Below are positions 33,794 to 44,936 of a DNA stretch of 64,000 nucleotides, piece after piece. The DNA lies in assembly GCA_009733575.1 (NCBI GenBank), contig ML769480.1, positions 62,001 to 126,000 of the forward strand, read 5' to 3'. A model generated the notes under the pieces. The model did no database searches and was not told the DNA's origin. It saw only the letters and a program-made list of their open reading frames with translations. The stretch comes from Gymnopus androsaceus JB14 (taxonomy: Eukaryota > Basidiomycota > Agaricomycetes > Agaricales > Omphalotaceae). Made by a program: the position numbers and the translations under genes. How positions within the stretch are numbered: position 1 is the stretch's first letter; each line of letters opens with the position of its first letter.

Positions 33794-35598
33794 ATGTCTT
33801 ACACTCCGCTCTATGCTCCTCGAAAAGCTTTCAAAGGCGCCACCACCTCTCAAAACGGCCCGTCGCTCGGTCGACTCATCTCTTTGCACGAAGGTTATGA
33901 ACCCAATCCGGACACTATTACCCCACCCAGCTCGCCAACGAACAAGGTTACTCGCGAAGGGTTTAGGTTGTATTCAGACTCTGGGTCTTCTTTCTCCTTC
34001 GATCCCACTCTTCTCCTCTACAATTTAAAGGGCTATACAGGCTCTCCCTTCACAGACTTCACTCCCGTTATTCCGAGTTATGTTAATTCTACCCCTTCCA
34101 ACCTTCCTTATTTCTCTCCTAAAGACCTTTCCATCCCTAACGAATGTCTGCTGCCTCCCCCCGTTACAAGGAACAATCTTCTTTTCCCCATTACGGTTCC
34201 GGGGGGTATGCGTTCTCAATTTGCGGTCCCTTTTTATTACTTGAACCCTCAGATCACGAAACCTCCTTATGATCCGTTTGCTATAGTCCCTTCGTTTAAT
34301 GTTCCCATTTCGAGATCACTGACGGGACGTTCTATTGGAGGTTCTATTAACGCTATGTTTCTTGCAGAGGAGAACGGACACGTTCTCGATGTTTTCCTTC
34401 GCCAACTCGCAGGTCAACCAAGAGGCATTTATCGTCTGAAACCAGACCTCGATCTTCTCAACTTCTTACAGTACCACTCGATCATCAAACTTCGACCCGT
34501 CGCGCTCCCTCACTTCATCGCACTAAAGGACCAGGTTCGAGGGGAAGTCGCTTCTCTGAGCGATCTGGCTCTGATGGTGGATCCCGACACGTTACCCACC
34601 GATTCCAAACAAGAGGTTATCGTGGGAGGACAGGTATGGAGGATGCCTACGTGCAGGATTCGAGAGGTTCGATTTGGGATTAGCGACTCCCTACAGTCCA
34701 AGTCGCGTCCTTTGTACTCCGGATAACGGCTGCGACTTTTCCCTTTACGTCCCAATCCACAACTTCTCGCCCACGTATGTGAAGACCTGGAGATGGAAGG
34801 ACTCGAACGGGAAAAAGCACGAGTTTTCCTCATCCATCTGTTCCGATGCCCACGAACTCGAGTGGAACACGCCTTCCGCTGCTAGGACCTTCTCAATTCT
34901 AGGACCTGTCCACAATCGTCGTCGAAACAACTGGGAGTCTTATCTCGAAGGACACGGTTCGACATTCGTTGACCGTTCAGTTCGAGACTCGTACAGTCGT
35001 TTCGATCTATCTTTTCATTTCGATTTACGCAATTACTGACCACTTTTTGCTCGGTGACGAGCTTGTCTCTTTAGAATTTTACGTTCATGTCTGGAGATCT
35101 GACCCGGACCTCACTTACGCCGAGCTCGAAAGGGGAGTCGTCGCCAAGGTTGCTCCTGAACGCTATCGTCCACACCGGGGCTGTATCAGCAGGAATGCGT
35201 TCACCACGATGCTGAAACGCTTCACCACTTTCAAGGATCCGTATGGTCAGAACGAAACCGTCTTCGATCGAGGGTCAGGAAGGGTTTTGACGGGAAAGAG
35301 GAATATTGTCGAAGAAACCTCCTTCGTGCTATGGTTCACCAGTACAGTGCGTGATAGGGAACTGGTCTGGTTGACGAATCCGAAGATGTTCACGAGATGT
35401 ATCGATCGTTGTTGCGACTACGAGTGGGCGCCACAGCACAGCGCGCGTATCGACTGGGCCCACCGTTTCTGGCCTAACTGGATCGACGGGTTCCTTGGGT
35501 TCAAAAGTCTGCCTACCGAGACGAGGGAGAACGGATGGAAGGTACCGGAGAAGGTATTGACGGTGGAAGAGGTCTTGGAATCGGTGAATGGAGTGTGA
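33794..35598 (+). pseudogene. Third retrotransposon coding region, unknown function
   Basis: Between pol and the 3' LTR there is about 1.8 kb of coding-like sequence on the same strand. It starts at ATG 33794 (MSYTPLYAPRKAFKG) after a pyrimidine-rich leader and runs 310 codons. It continues in a second frame (NGCDFSLYVPIHNFSPTY..) from about 34,730 and in a third (YAITDHFLLGDELVSLEFY..) from about 35,020 to the TGA at 35596-35598. Read across the two shifts, the product would be about 600 residues, with many aromatic residues and Trp-rich blocks near the end (DWAHRFWPNW). No signal peptide, transmembrane segment or furin-like site typical of an envelope protein is visible. The family is not recognised. 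It shares the element's LTR boundaries, so it is part of the element and not a later insertion. Confidence 0.65.
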
Positions 35599-35748
35599 GA
35601 TGCGGTGTCGAGGGGAGGGCAGAGGTTGCCATTTCTTTTTGTCTTTCTGGTCTCAAATTTCTTTCTTTCCGATGTTTCGTCTTTTCTTTTCTTTCCTTTC
35701 CTCTACTTATCTTCTTGATCCCGAGGTCGGTCTCAAAGTACCCTCCTC

Positions 35749-36553
35749 TGTGGAAGTGACGCGTACGCGACCCGCGGAATCCGGACAACGTGACCCTTTT
35801 ATCCTTGGGCGCCTTCCTACAGCCGATTTCTCTCCCTTACGACGACAACCGCCAAAACTCTTCGCTGTCACGTCTCTTGACGTTGCTTCTTTCCGGACTC
35901 GATGGCCCCGACTACGACTACATCTCAACGAATTCTTGTACCTACGCTGAAGACTCGAGGAGGAGAGAGGAGGATGAAGCACCCGGTCCGACACCAGGGT
36001 ACCTTCGCCTTGAGCAAGCGTTGCTGAAGCTTGAGGGCCTTCACATTGTACCCTGGGGGATTGCGCTAATCGGTAGCCCGGTGTCGATTCCGAATTTATC
36101 CAAATCGGGTTGGATGGCACTCTTCTTCCCTGCTTCCTTTTTATTTCACGTTTCACCCAAATTTTCAGTACTTATAATCTGTGACCCGAATTGTAAAATG
36201 GCATTCGATTCTTGCACCCAACCACCATCGTAGTGAAAGGCCAACGCAGCCTGCAAGCATTGTCTCAACGCCCTTTTCTCGCTCAAACTCGTTCTCTCGA
36301 ACGAAAACACTAACTTCTTATTTCAGTATTTACGCGGGACCGACTCCAACTCGAGCTTTCGTTTAGAAAGCTTCGTTGACGTCAAACTCTACGTTAGGTA
36401 CGCTAAACCCCCACTTTCTCTCTCTCTCCTTGCTTCTCCGGTGGCGTTAGCCCTCTGCAGACGCTAGTGCTTCCTTGACCCCCAGGTAGACCGGACCCCT
36501 CCGTGCATGACTAGGTGCCTCTGTTCTCTTGTAGAACAACCCCTTCTTCTGCA
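35749..36553 (+). repeat. 3' LTR (805 bp)
   Basis: Direct copy of 25841-26645 with two visible substitutions (36269 and 36508). It is followed at once by GTAC and then by the continuation of the cyclin-gene 3' flank (CTGCTTTGCCGATGGG), which matches the second cyclin copy near 58442. Confidence 0.93.
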
Positions 36554-36557
36554 GTAC
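36554..36557. repeat. Target-site duplication, right (GTAC)
   Basis: Partner of 25837-25840. Confidence 0.85.
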
Positions 36558-37626
36558 CTGCTTTGCCGATGGGAACATCCATCGATTTCGTTCGTTTCTT
36601 CTCATGTCTGATCATCATCTGTAACTTTCCTTGGACTCAAGTCTTGCTGTACTTTGCAACCGTGCATTCATCATACTCTGTAAAACTCAGTTATAACTTG
36701 TGCGATTGCGAACTTGGACGCAGTTCTTTGTTCATACTCTACGTTGGCTGGAACAAGTTTCCATTATAAGTCGATTACAGAAAGATTAAAGTACAGTAAA
36801 TACTTAGTTTGGCAAACGGCTGTAATAATAGGCCTTGAAATGATTGAAGGGCTATTCGATTGAACTGCCTATAGAACCCGACCTATTCAACCTTATGCAA
36901 ACGGTAGTATTTGGGCAGTACTGATGAATTGTGGCTTGTGAGTTAACCTCCTTTCTCGGCGTTGAACAAGCCAATGTGGCTGCAGTAGCGGCTGCTTTTC
37001 CTTTGCTCTCGGAAGCTTTCTACCACTTGTTCTGAAAGTCATTTCAATATCAAAAATTAAAAATTAATCTGTTTCAGAATATTGTACCAACATGTAGAGA
37101 AGCAACCAGTCCATGGACTGTGACACAAATTTTTGACTCCAAGGTAGCAACCAGGCCCTGAAGGTCTGTGACAATTGCAAACTATTTCATCCCCACTAGC
37201 ACAAATCAACCTGTACTATGTCTTATTTTCTCAAATCATGTTTACAAGTACTGAAAAAGAGAAAATCCAGCTCTTAGAATTTTTTGGGGGATTTTTCTTC
37301 AATTTTGTCCCGGTTTCTACACTAGCAACCACCCTAAAGGTGACCGTGATGTCACGGAAATTAAGCAACGCAACCAGCCCCTCCTTGACCATGACGGTTG
37401 CTTCACTACATGTTGGTACAGTATGCTAGTATTCCTAGAATGTCTCAGATTGGTGGGTGCTTTACACACCGAGAGCAACCGGCTGTATGCTCAACAGTTG
37501 AACAGATTGTCCTAATTTTGGAAAAAATTTCCAGGTGCTTGCGAGGGAAGTTCAAGCAGTTTAAATTAAGCCATCTTAAGCAGAAGCCACTTTTCACCCA
37601 TCATATCATCTAGTCCAACATCTACC
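36558..37626. other. Cyclin 3' flank, then intergenic DNA
   Basis: The first 150 bp continue the 3' flank of cyclin copy 1 and match 58,440-58,620 (TGCTTTGCCGATGGG, ATCGATTTCGTTCGTTT, TTGTACTTTG-like ends). The rest is AT-rich without a coherent coding frame. Short related pieces containing GCAACCAG recur near 37,107, 37,148 and 37,372. Confidence 0.5.
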
Positions 37627-38994
37627 ATGACACCACAAGAGTCAGAACTAATTGCGGCTGCTGGAGCTGCATTCTTTCAAAATGTGCCCTGCCTGATATT
37701 TAATCTTGGACTTTTTGGTAAGCAATATATATAAGAAGAACACTACTTAATCTAACAGGTTGCTACCAGGGGTCTACATAATGGCTCTCATTATTAGCAT
37801 GCATATCGTCTTGTGCGCTTATTGCCATGTTCCATATTTTAAGTATTGTGCTAACACCTACATACTTATCCAATTGAACCACACCATAGGCAAAAGGAAA
37901 ATAATGGAAGGGCACATAAAGCATTGATTGCACTCCTTCTGGTCGGAGCTGTGATGATGGTTCTTACCACTTGTGCAAATATTGCCACAAATTTACTTCT
38001 TGTCAAATTTAGTTTGGTGGTGTCACTTTCAGAGGGCCCAATTGCACAGCAAATGGCTGCCAACCAGAAATCCACTGTAATGATTGTTGTAGCAGATGTG
38101 TCTGAAATTTTAATTGTGAATTCTGCACAAATTCTTCATTATGGGCACAAAACTGATCTCTTATCCTATGTACAGTTTGTGATTGCTGATACAGCTATTG
38201 TTTGGAGAGCATGGGCACTGTGGATAGAAAACAGGCTGGTTAAATGGACATTGTTTATTATTCTGCTGGCAGACATTGGTAGTATTTTTCTCATAAGTCA
38301 CTGACATATATGCTGACACCGCAGATGGTTTAGTCATTACCATTGCCGATGCTGTTGTTGACAATGATGGTTCTACCAATTCAACCACTCTCAATACTGT
38401 AACCTTGGATTGGCTCAGTACTGCACTCAATTTGACAGTAAATATTGTGGCAACACTCCTGATAGCTTATCAGGCATGGTGGGTATTGGCATCTCGATAT
38501 TCACCTCCAAGGTACTTATTACATGTATTGTTTTAGGTCATATTATTGCTCAACTCATGCAATATTTCGTAACAAGAAGACACAAGTGGAAGCAATACTT
38601 CTACTTATGGTTGAGTCTGGTGCAATTTTTGGTGTGGTACAGGTTTGTGATTTATCTCCTCTAATGAAAGATACCAACTCTTTCTCTGGAAAGCTGTCCA
38701 ACATTATTATTCAAGCACTTGACCTTGATCCAACTTCTGTTGTTTCACCTATTGTGTATGCTAGATTCTTTCTTGATATTTTGTATATGAACAGTGCTGT
38801 AAGTCTGGCTCCAATAGAGCTTCTTGTTTCAATGTTTGACATAGTAGATTATTCAATCTTTTTTCTTTGATCTTTAGGCCATAAATCCAGTTGCTCTTGT
38901 CATCCTGATACACACAGGAAACATCTATGAGCACAGTATTCATTTAGAAGATATCCCCTCCCTGGAAATTAATTCAGTCCCAAATGTCAGCTAA
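37627..38994 (+). CDS. Seven-helix membrane protein, Agaricomycete family
   Basis: A gene of about seven exons starts at ATG 37627 (MTPQESELIAAAGAAFF) and ends VPNVS and TAA at 38992-38994. Hydrophobic segments alternate with short loops: NLGLFGVYIMALIISMHIVL, ALIALLLVGAVMMVLTTC, then the family hallmark YVQFVIADTAIVWRAWALW, WTLFIILLADIG, LNLTVNIVATLLIAYQAW, a cytoplasmic NKKTQVEAILLLMVESGAIF and INPVALVILIHTG. The VWRAW and VESGAI blocks are typical of a large, uncharacterised seven-helix family in mushrooms. A receptor-like role is often assumed but not shown. Codons are richer in A and T than in the genes before 25 kb. Two exon borders (after IVLC and around 38,530-38,660) are approximate. 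Confidence 0.75.
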
Positions 38995-40074
38995 AAATTC
39001 AGCATTGTCAAGCTACAGAGTTCCAAAAGGCTTTGATTTTGACTCGCCTGCAGGCTGCTGGAAATAGAGATGGATTTGACAATCAAGCCATTCATTTACC
39101 CTGTCTGGTTCTTTTCCTATTTTTGATTATCTTCTTGATGTGCTTGACGCACCGTAGTTAGTCCTTCTGATTATTTTGATATGAGGTATGGCTGTGCATA
39201 GCCAAGATAATTCAGCTTATCTCTAGTTTAGGTATATAAAGTACTGTACTTCTGGATCTATCCCCTGAAAGGCTTATTTTCTATAGACTGGTCAGCTGTT
39301 TCACTCCAACGTTGTCTGAGTTTGCTTTAGTTACATTTTAATTTAATTTAATTTTTTTGAGAATCTTTTTTCTTTGAAACCTGCTAACCCACTTGCCATC
39401 TTTACTATTGATGTACCAGTAATGCACTTGAAAATGTCCATACTAAAAACTTTTGTAAAACTTGATGAATTGTCTTCAAAATCTATAGTATATTAAAATA
39501 TACACTAATGTTTAAGATTCCAGAATTTGGAAATTTTAGAGAATGTTCGAGTGTGGCCAGGATGCATCCGAAAATGCGCCGAAAATTGGCGGGCAATGCA
39601 CTCTGATTTTGGCGGGCTCTGGTAATTTCCGTAAGTGTATTTCTTTGCTGGCTCTTGAACACTCAACTTCGTTTCCAGCCTCCGGAATGTAGCCATTCTT
39701 GTCAAATATGGTTATATAATATATCCCAAGCCACATGCCCTAAGACAATTTATTGCATTGTACCGAGACTGAAGAATCCAAATGCACCTGGAAAAGCATA
39801 CTTCGTGAAAGTCCTGAATATTTCGGTTTCAGAGCATTGTAAAATTAAATGGATGGAATGCTAGAAAACATGCATGAGAGTGTACTGTAAAAGTTCAAAG
39901 AGGAACAAGCGAGAATTGTGCTCTCCACAATTTTCTTTTTTGCCAGCAGTCTGAAGTGCATTACTAGTGCATCAGTCCATTCCTTTGCACTTACTGGTTC
40001 AAAAAATCTAGTTTAGAAGCACATATGTACTTAAAATTATTATTTTGGTACAAGCTAGGAAGTACAAGATTGTA

Positions 40075-40265
40075 GGAACATTCTTACCTCTTTTCAAACC
40101 AATTGTAACTCATTTCATCCAGGGAGTAAGACAAGTGAGTGATTGCTGAGCAAGCAAGTAAGTGGAGGAGCAGGCTGAAAACATCAATGAGCATCAACCT
40201 AAGTAAATCAGATTCAGTTGGTCAAAGCTAGTTCTCACACTTGTCTTGGGTAGTCAAGAATGATG
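40075..40265. repeat. Dispersed repeat, copy 1 of 3
   Basis: The order of shared pieces is ATTCTTACCTCTT, AAACCAATTGTAACT, ATCCAGGGA, ACAAGT, GAAAAC and GGTCAAAGCTAGTTCTCAC. The same order is found at 59760-59960 and 62460-62720 with many small differences. No coding frame is kept between copies and no terminal repeats were seen, so the type of repeat is unknown. Confidence 0.6.
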
Positions 40266-40589
40266 ACTACCAAACTAACTTCAGATTGCGTCCCCACAAT
40301 AGAATATGCAAACCAAGGCATATATATACCTTGGCTGCATTTATCATGCAAAAGACACACTGGGAGTAGGCCCAGTATGTCCTCTTCACCTCCCCAGAAC
40401 CATACCAATAGTAAGTAATGATAAAATGAATGAATAAAAGAATAAAGTAAAATTTGTACCAATATCTTGAATTATGTACGAACCGAATAATAAAGAAGAG
40501 ATAGAAGCAAGGTTGGGAAATTGAATGTCCAGTGTGGACTGGAAATGAAGATGGTTGTATCACGGAATTCTACCTGGCAAGCAGGTAGC

Positions 40590-40690
40590 CCTTCCACACT
40601 GTGACTGTCCTTGGACTCGAGTCTTGTTGTACTTTGATACTCTTGCGTAGACCAGTAGTACATTATAATACTGCATTCATCATACTACTA
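40590..40690. repeat. Block shared with cyclin 3' flanks
   Basis: GTGACTGTCCTTGGACTCGA, CTTGTTGTACTTTGATACTC, TTGCGTAGACCA and TAATACTGCATTCATCATAC match 58,535-58,625 almost base for base. A weaker match is at 36,630-36,680. The piece lies 4 kb from copy 1 and 18 kb from copy 2, so part of the duplicated segment was moved or copied separately. Confidence 0.65.
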
Positions 40691-41182
40691 CCATAAAACT
40701 TTTCAGATATACAGTAATCATCAATGCCTATGACCTATGCGAAGATTGCGTGAAGAGTCCTTGAAATTCTGTTGCGCTTCAAAACCTCAAGTCTCTTTTG
40801 ACTCTCTTCCTTCTCAAGCTATGTGGAGTAGATTCCGTTCATTCCTGCTTTCTATTAACTTGCTGTAATCAGAATAGTATACTGTAAATTGTACTACTAA
40901 GCTGTAGTGTATAATACCTGAACATTGCATAGCATCATTAGTGAAGAAATGGAGCGCTCGTTTGGGTGAATCTTCATAAGGGAGAGAGCAAATAACGCCG
41001 ACGTGGCTATCTGCAGCAATGCCCCTATCCTAAGATGATACTGGCTGAGCAAAAATAATGCTACAAGTGGGACAAGGAATTTAGATAGGCCTATATGAGA
41101 AAATCATTGATACACATGTAGAGTCATAATGTATTTAGGGGAAGTATAAGATCCAAAGAGGAGTTACTGTCAGCTCAGGTAT

Positions 41183-41400
41183 CTATGCTGTGAGAACCAG
41201 GTTGACATTGAGCTCGCAGAGTCCGTTTTCCAGTGTTTCCACCATACTCTTCAGTATGAAGTCAATGGGAGTAACATATGTGATGTCCAATAAATCCTTG
41301 TTGGCAGCATTGGTACCACCAATGCGGCCTAAGCCATCAACAACAGCAGCACCAGAATCGCCCTCCCTGGAGAATGCGCCAGCAGCAATGGGATAACAAC
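41183..41400 (-). pseudogene. C-terminal fragment of a trypsin-like serine protease
   Basis: The minus strand reads AAGAFSREGDSGAAVVDGLG, then RIGGTNAANKDLLDITYVTP and a last helix, ending in TAG at 41183-41185. GDSG is the catalytic-serine motif of trypsin-like proteases, and the FSREGDSG context is common in mushroom proteins of this fold. No histidine or aspartate part of the triad is visible upstream, so this is a remnant or a last exon. It lies 370 bp downstream of the kinase-like remnant on the same strand. Confidence 0.55.
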
Positions 41401-41767
41401 AGACAGTAAACTTTAAAAAAACAAAGCATATGAAGATGCGACCAGATTTTTGATACTAGTTTGGAAACAAAGGAATCACTGCATTAGTGTGTGACAGAGG
41501 CATTTGGACAAATGCATTCTTAGTTTAAAGGGTATTATCATATGGAGATATTATGTATGTGAGTGAATTCCAAATGCAATGTGAATGAGGAAGGAGGATG
41601 AGGACTAGAAATAATCATCTTGTGGGTAGGATGAATGATTAAGAATATAAGAAGAGTCTGCATATCACGGAAACAGGGGAGACAGCGGAGGTTGCTTCTC
41701 AGGAGAAAAGCTCTGCAATTGGGTAGCATATTCTACCATGGATTTGTGTTGATCTACCATGCAACTG

Positions 41768-42545
41768 ACATTTTAGCTTTGCAAAACTTCCAGTATGCAG
41801 ACGCCACATGAATATTGATCTGCAAGCATAGGGTAGTATGAGGTTTGTGCCTGAACCTTGGGAGCCATATAGCCCTCAGTCCCATGTCTACCAAATAGGA
41901 CTTTGCAATTGGCATTGATAATGGAGAGGTGGAAGTTGATAATTTTGAGTGTTATTCTTTGGTGGTGCCTGATATTCAAGAGCAAATTATCAGGTTTGAT
42001 ATCCATGTGTGCTATGGTGAGTTCAGAGTGGAGAAACCTAACACCATGCAAGAGCTGATTACAAATAGATAAACCACTTGCTGATAGTAAGCAACCCCTG
42101 TTTGGCAGGTTCATCTCTTGTCTGACTGGAAGAGGTAAAGACACTCTCCAGCTGGGCAGTAGCTAGTGAACCATTGGGAAATGAAGCAATCAAGGTCTCA
42201 GTGTATGACAAGATCTATAATCTCAAAAACGCCTGTAAACATCAAGCTCTTGCTTGTTCAACTTCATAATTTTGTGAATGATACGCACACCTAAATCATG
42301 ATGCATAATGGAGACATACTAAAGCAATTCATATTCAACATAGTCATTTCTTGGTACTAATTTAAATCATGATGCACACAACTAACCGCCTCCTCATGAC
42401 TAACTGTCACCTTCCTCTTCAGGGGTCTATGCGCACTCTCGCTCGATACTGTAGGCATGGGAGCATCAAAAGGCATTGCTTCTTGTCCAGAGGCAAGGGC
42501 GCGCGGAAGGCAGCTTAGCCACAAGAACATGTCATGAAGCATTTC
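41768..42545 (-). pseudogene. Kinase-like gene remnant
   Basis: The minus strand reads a block DQREMLHDMFLWLSCLPRAL (42,545 down), then NDYVEYELL broken by stops, LNKQELDVYRR, and a kinase C-lobe from 42,144 to 41,773: LLHGVRFLHSELTIAHMDIK, PDNLLL, HGTEGYMAPKV and DQYSCGVCILEVL. HMDIKPDN is the catalytic-loop motif. The usual DFG reads NFH and APE reads APK, so key residues are lost, and stops interrupt the frame between blocks. It was probably a basidiomycete protein-kinase-domain gene and is now inactive. Minus-strand coding-like pieces continue beyond the transposon at 51.8-53.4 kb. Confidence 0.55.
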
Positions 42546-42928
42546 CCGCTGATCAAGACTGAATTGGTGGTAATGCAGATCAGCAGTGTTAAGGAGTCAC
42601 AGGTGGAAATGAGCTCTCGAGTGGGGGTTGTCCAAGGGAAAACTGCTTTCTGGTCCATAGACTGGGTTTGGGTACCTTAAAGGGTAGGAGTAAATCTAAC
42701 CAAAAGTTCAGGTCAGAGAGGATCAAGTGAAAAGAAAAACAAAGCACACATTTTCATCTTGCTGGAACACCAATGAGCACACTCCTTCCCAGGCCTTGCT
42801 TACAAAGAAGACAGGTACACAAGTGGTGTGGATGCCCAAGGTTACATTTGCCATGCAAACATAGAATGCTGCCTGTGCCATTACTCGCCACTCATCTGTC
42901 CTTTTGGTTGAGTCTAGTTTGACATGTC
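42546..42928 (-). other. Coding-like remnant next to the transposon
   Basis: A minus-strand frame (42,932-42,723) reads HVKLDSTKRTDEWRVMAQAA, then FYVCMANVTLGIHTTCVPVF and ends in a TGA. It looks like protein sequence but is cut at its upstream end by the Plavaka element. It may belong to the same old gene as the kinase-like remnant. Confidence 0.35.
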
Positions 42929-43291
42929 GCAAAAATCCAATCTGAATTGTTAGGGCACATAGATGGATATAATGTCGTACAAGTCTATAAGATAGGGCGG
43001 CACCCTATAAATTGTGGATTCACATTGTTTAGCCTTCACAGTACCAGTAACGTCCTATAAGCTGTATAGAAGTTATAAGGGTTACAGCCACTTATAAGCC
43101 CTATAACCCCGCATAAGACGGTCCCATCAAAGTCAAAATTTTTTATTTTTGCTTGGGCACCGGCAATGGTGCCCTCGAGCAACAAAATCAAGCGTTGACA
43201 AATAATATTAAATTAAAGTATATTCTAGTATTATATACATGTGCTGTAGACTCGCGTGAGTATTGAGCGAACAGGAGCAGGGGCAGAACAA

Positions 43292-43825
43292 TCAGCAAGC
43301 ATCCAATGGAAAACAAAAATATATAGAAAAACTATAGCGTTGCATAGCGCTGCCCCGCGGGAAGTAAGCCTGTGTGCAAAGTGGTGTATAAGTTGTCGGA
43401 AAGGTTAGGAAAATACAGCAAGCATGCACCTTGATCAATAGGATTAACTGCATTTCCACATCAGCGCTACTGTCATCAGCATCGCAACTGTTGAAACTCC
43501 CAAAATGACCAAAGCTGTTGCACGAGACGGTAGTAATGGGTATAGGCTGCATTACCACATCCTCATTGTGGTTGTTATTCGTGTTGGGCAGATAAAATAC
43601 AGGAGACTCATTGTTGTTGCTAGCAAGAGCGATGGTACTGCAGAGGAGAGCAGCAGATGTCGGGCTCTTGTTGCCATTGTTGGAAGAAGAAGTGAAAAAG
43701 GCCGGAGACCAGGGTCTGGGACTGTCAGTCCCATTGAGGAGTTCGTCTAAAGGGAGCTCGATGGTAGGTCGAGGAAGCATTGCACACATGCTAATAAGAG
43801 TACATTTCTGTTTTGGAAAAGCCAC
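43292..43825 (-). CDS. Hypothetical Ser/Asn-rich protein inside the transposon
   Basis: A 177-codon frame rich in Ser, Thr and Asn (PRPTIELPLDELLNGTDSPR at the start, ADVEMQLILL towards the end). The composition is coding-like but no domain is recognised. Downstream of about 43,430 the frame looks less coding and may be intron. It could be a further accessory gene of the transposon or a fragment. Confidence 0.3.
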   Translation of the reverse strand: MAFPKQKCTLISMCAMLPRPTIELPLDELLNGTDSPRPWSPAFFTSSSNNGNKSPTSAALLCSTIALASNNNESPVFYLPNTNNNHNEDVVMQPIPITTVSCNSFGHFGSFNSCDADDSSADVEMQLILLIKVHACCIFLTFPTTYTPLCTQAYFPRGSAMQRYSFSIYFCFPLDAC

Positions 43826-43876
43826 AGAGCACGTACGAACCCATCAAGCTGAAAAATCTAGATCAGAGATATATTA

Positions 43877-44357
43877 GGGCTGCTCAATTCTAGATTCAAA
43901 TAAAATAATAAAATAATATTCAAACTCCGCCGGCCCTGATGCATGCAAGCGATATGACTGACAAGCATTGCGCTGAGCCCGATAACGGTTGATAGCAGTC
44001 TGTGGGCTTTGTGACACAACTAATGCCCCAAAAAACACTTGAACAACTTCAAGAGGAGTACATCGATGATGCCTCTCAACTTTTTATGGCTGCCGAGCTT
44101 ATAGAAGATACAAACAACACTACGTATCACCCAGAATTTGACAATGAGAGCCCAGACATGGCAGACAGCGGAACATACCATATTAAAGATGTATAGAGGT
44201 ATTGTAATAGGTATCACTCAAGAAAAGGACTGTCAACGCCCAGGATGCGTTGCGTTCAACAGATTCAACAAAGGAAGATACTTATCAGATGCATCAGGGC
44301 CGGCGGAGTTTGAAATATTATTTTATTATTTTATTCGAATCTAGAATTGAGCAGACC
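43877..44357. mobile_element. MITE-like element with 68-bp inverted ends
   Basis: The left end (43877-43944) starts GGGCTGCTCAATTCTAGATT and ends CCGGCCCTGATGCAT. The right end (44289-44357) is its reverse complement with a few changes (starting GGTCTGCTCAATTC). The element is flanked by a direct TATTA (43872-43876 and 44358-44362), a 5-bp target duplication. The 344-bp interior holds a 64-codon plus-strand frame from 44002 (QKTLEQLQEEYIDDASQLF) that could be a leftover of a transposase, but no catalytic domain is seen. It looks like a non-autonomous DNA transposon. Confidence 0.82.
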
Positions 44358-44670
44358 TATTAAAGACAAGCATCAAAGTCTACGCACCAGTCTACACCAG
44401 ACCTTTAAAGTCTCTGAGTCTTCAAGGTTGCTATCCCAAGTTTTTATGGTGGTGGTAGAAGGTCAAGAGGTTCGGAGCTGTTGAGCTGTATTATATGGCA
44501 TGGAGCGTTGACCTTCCCACGGGCACGCAAAGCAGTTCCGCTTTGTGCTTTGTGTTTCGGGCTTGAGATATAAGGTACTAGAGTTATCGAAGCCACTCAT
44601 AGGCATAAAGTTCTGAAACTGAATGAAATTCGGATATTTGCGATGGTGGTACAAGACAGGAAGGAAATTA

Positions 44671-44930
44671 TTATGTCATCAACGATTCGACTTCTTCATC
44701 TGAACCACTGCCAGCATCTGAACCATTGCCATTATTCCCTCCCCCTCCCTGATCACTGTCATCTTGCTCCTGCTGCTCCGGCTCTTCAGCATTCAACATC
44801 TCCATTGCAGTTCCACGGCTTGCCTCAGTCAAACCTTCACCATTGTCGGAACTTCTGGCTGTACTTTCATCGGAATTGGTGATACGCCAATTTTTGGCTA
44901 AGGCTAGAACTGCGCAGAACCAATAATCCT
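44671..44930 (-). pseudogene. Acidic C-terminal coding fragment
   Basis: The minus strand reads FCAVLALAKNWRITNSDEST, then an acidic, Gln/Gly/Asp-rich tail ending EEVESLMT and TAA at 44671. It has no start of its own. A possible origin is the C-terminus of the companion gene at 46674-48057, separated from it by the 1.7-kb LTR-like insertion. Acidic tails are common in that family, but the join is not proven. Confidence 0.4.
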
Positions 44931-44936
44931 AGGTTC

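Larger units (their letters stand above)
25841..36553 (+). mobile_element. Ty3-type LTR retrotransposon, 10.7 kb
   Basis: Complete structure: 805-bp direct LTRs (25841-26645 and 35749-36553) starting TGTGG and ending TGCA, GTAC target duplication, a TGG-type primer-binding site just inside the 5' LTR, gag, protease, RT-RNase H-integrase in the Ty3 order, and an extra coding region before the 3' LTR. All coding is on the plus strand. The LTRs differ at two positions by eye (offset 520, T/C; offset 759, C/T), so insertion was recent. Even so, the gag-protease part has an in-frame TGA and several frame changes, and the third coding region has two. A clear purine tract before the 3' LTR was not found: that flank is pyrimidine-rich on the coding strand, which is unusual. 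Confidence 0.93.
38995..41182. other. AT-rich intergenic region with dispersed repeats
   Basis: No convincing gene. It contains one copy of the dispersed repeat listed at 40075-40265 and, at about 40,590-40,690, a block shared with the cyclin 3' flanks. Open frames here carry no motifs. Confidence 0.45.

Noticed and set aside
33794..35598. Third retrotransposon coding region as an envelope gene
   Set aside because: No signal peptide, membrane helix or cleavage site is visible, so only its position resembles env.
35513..35788. Minus-strand frame before the 3' LTR
   Set aside because: It is antisense to the end of the third retrotransposon coding region and reads a pyrimidine tract as charged residues.
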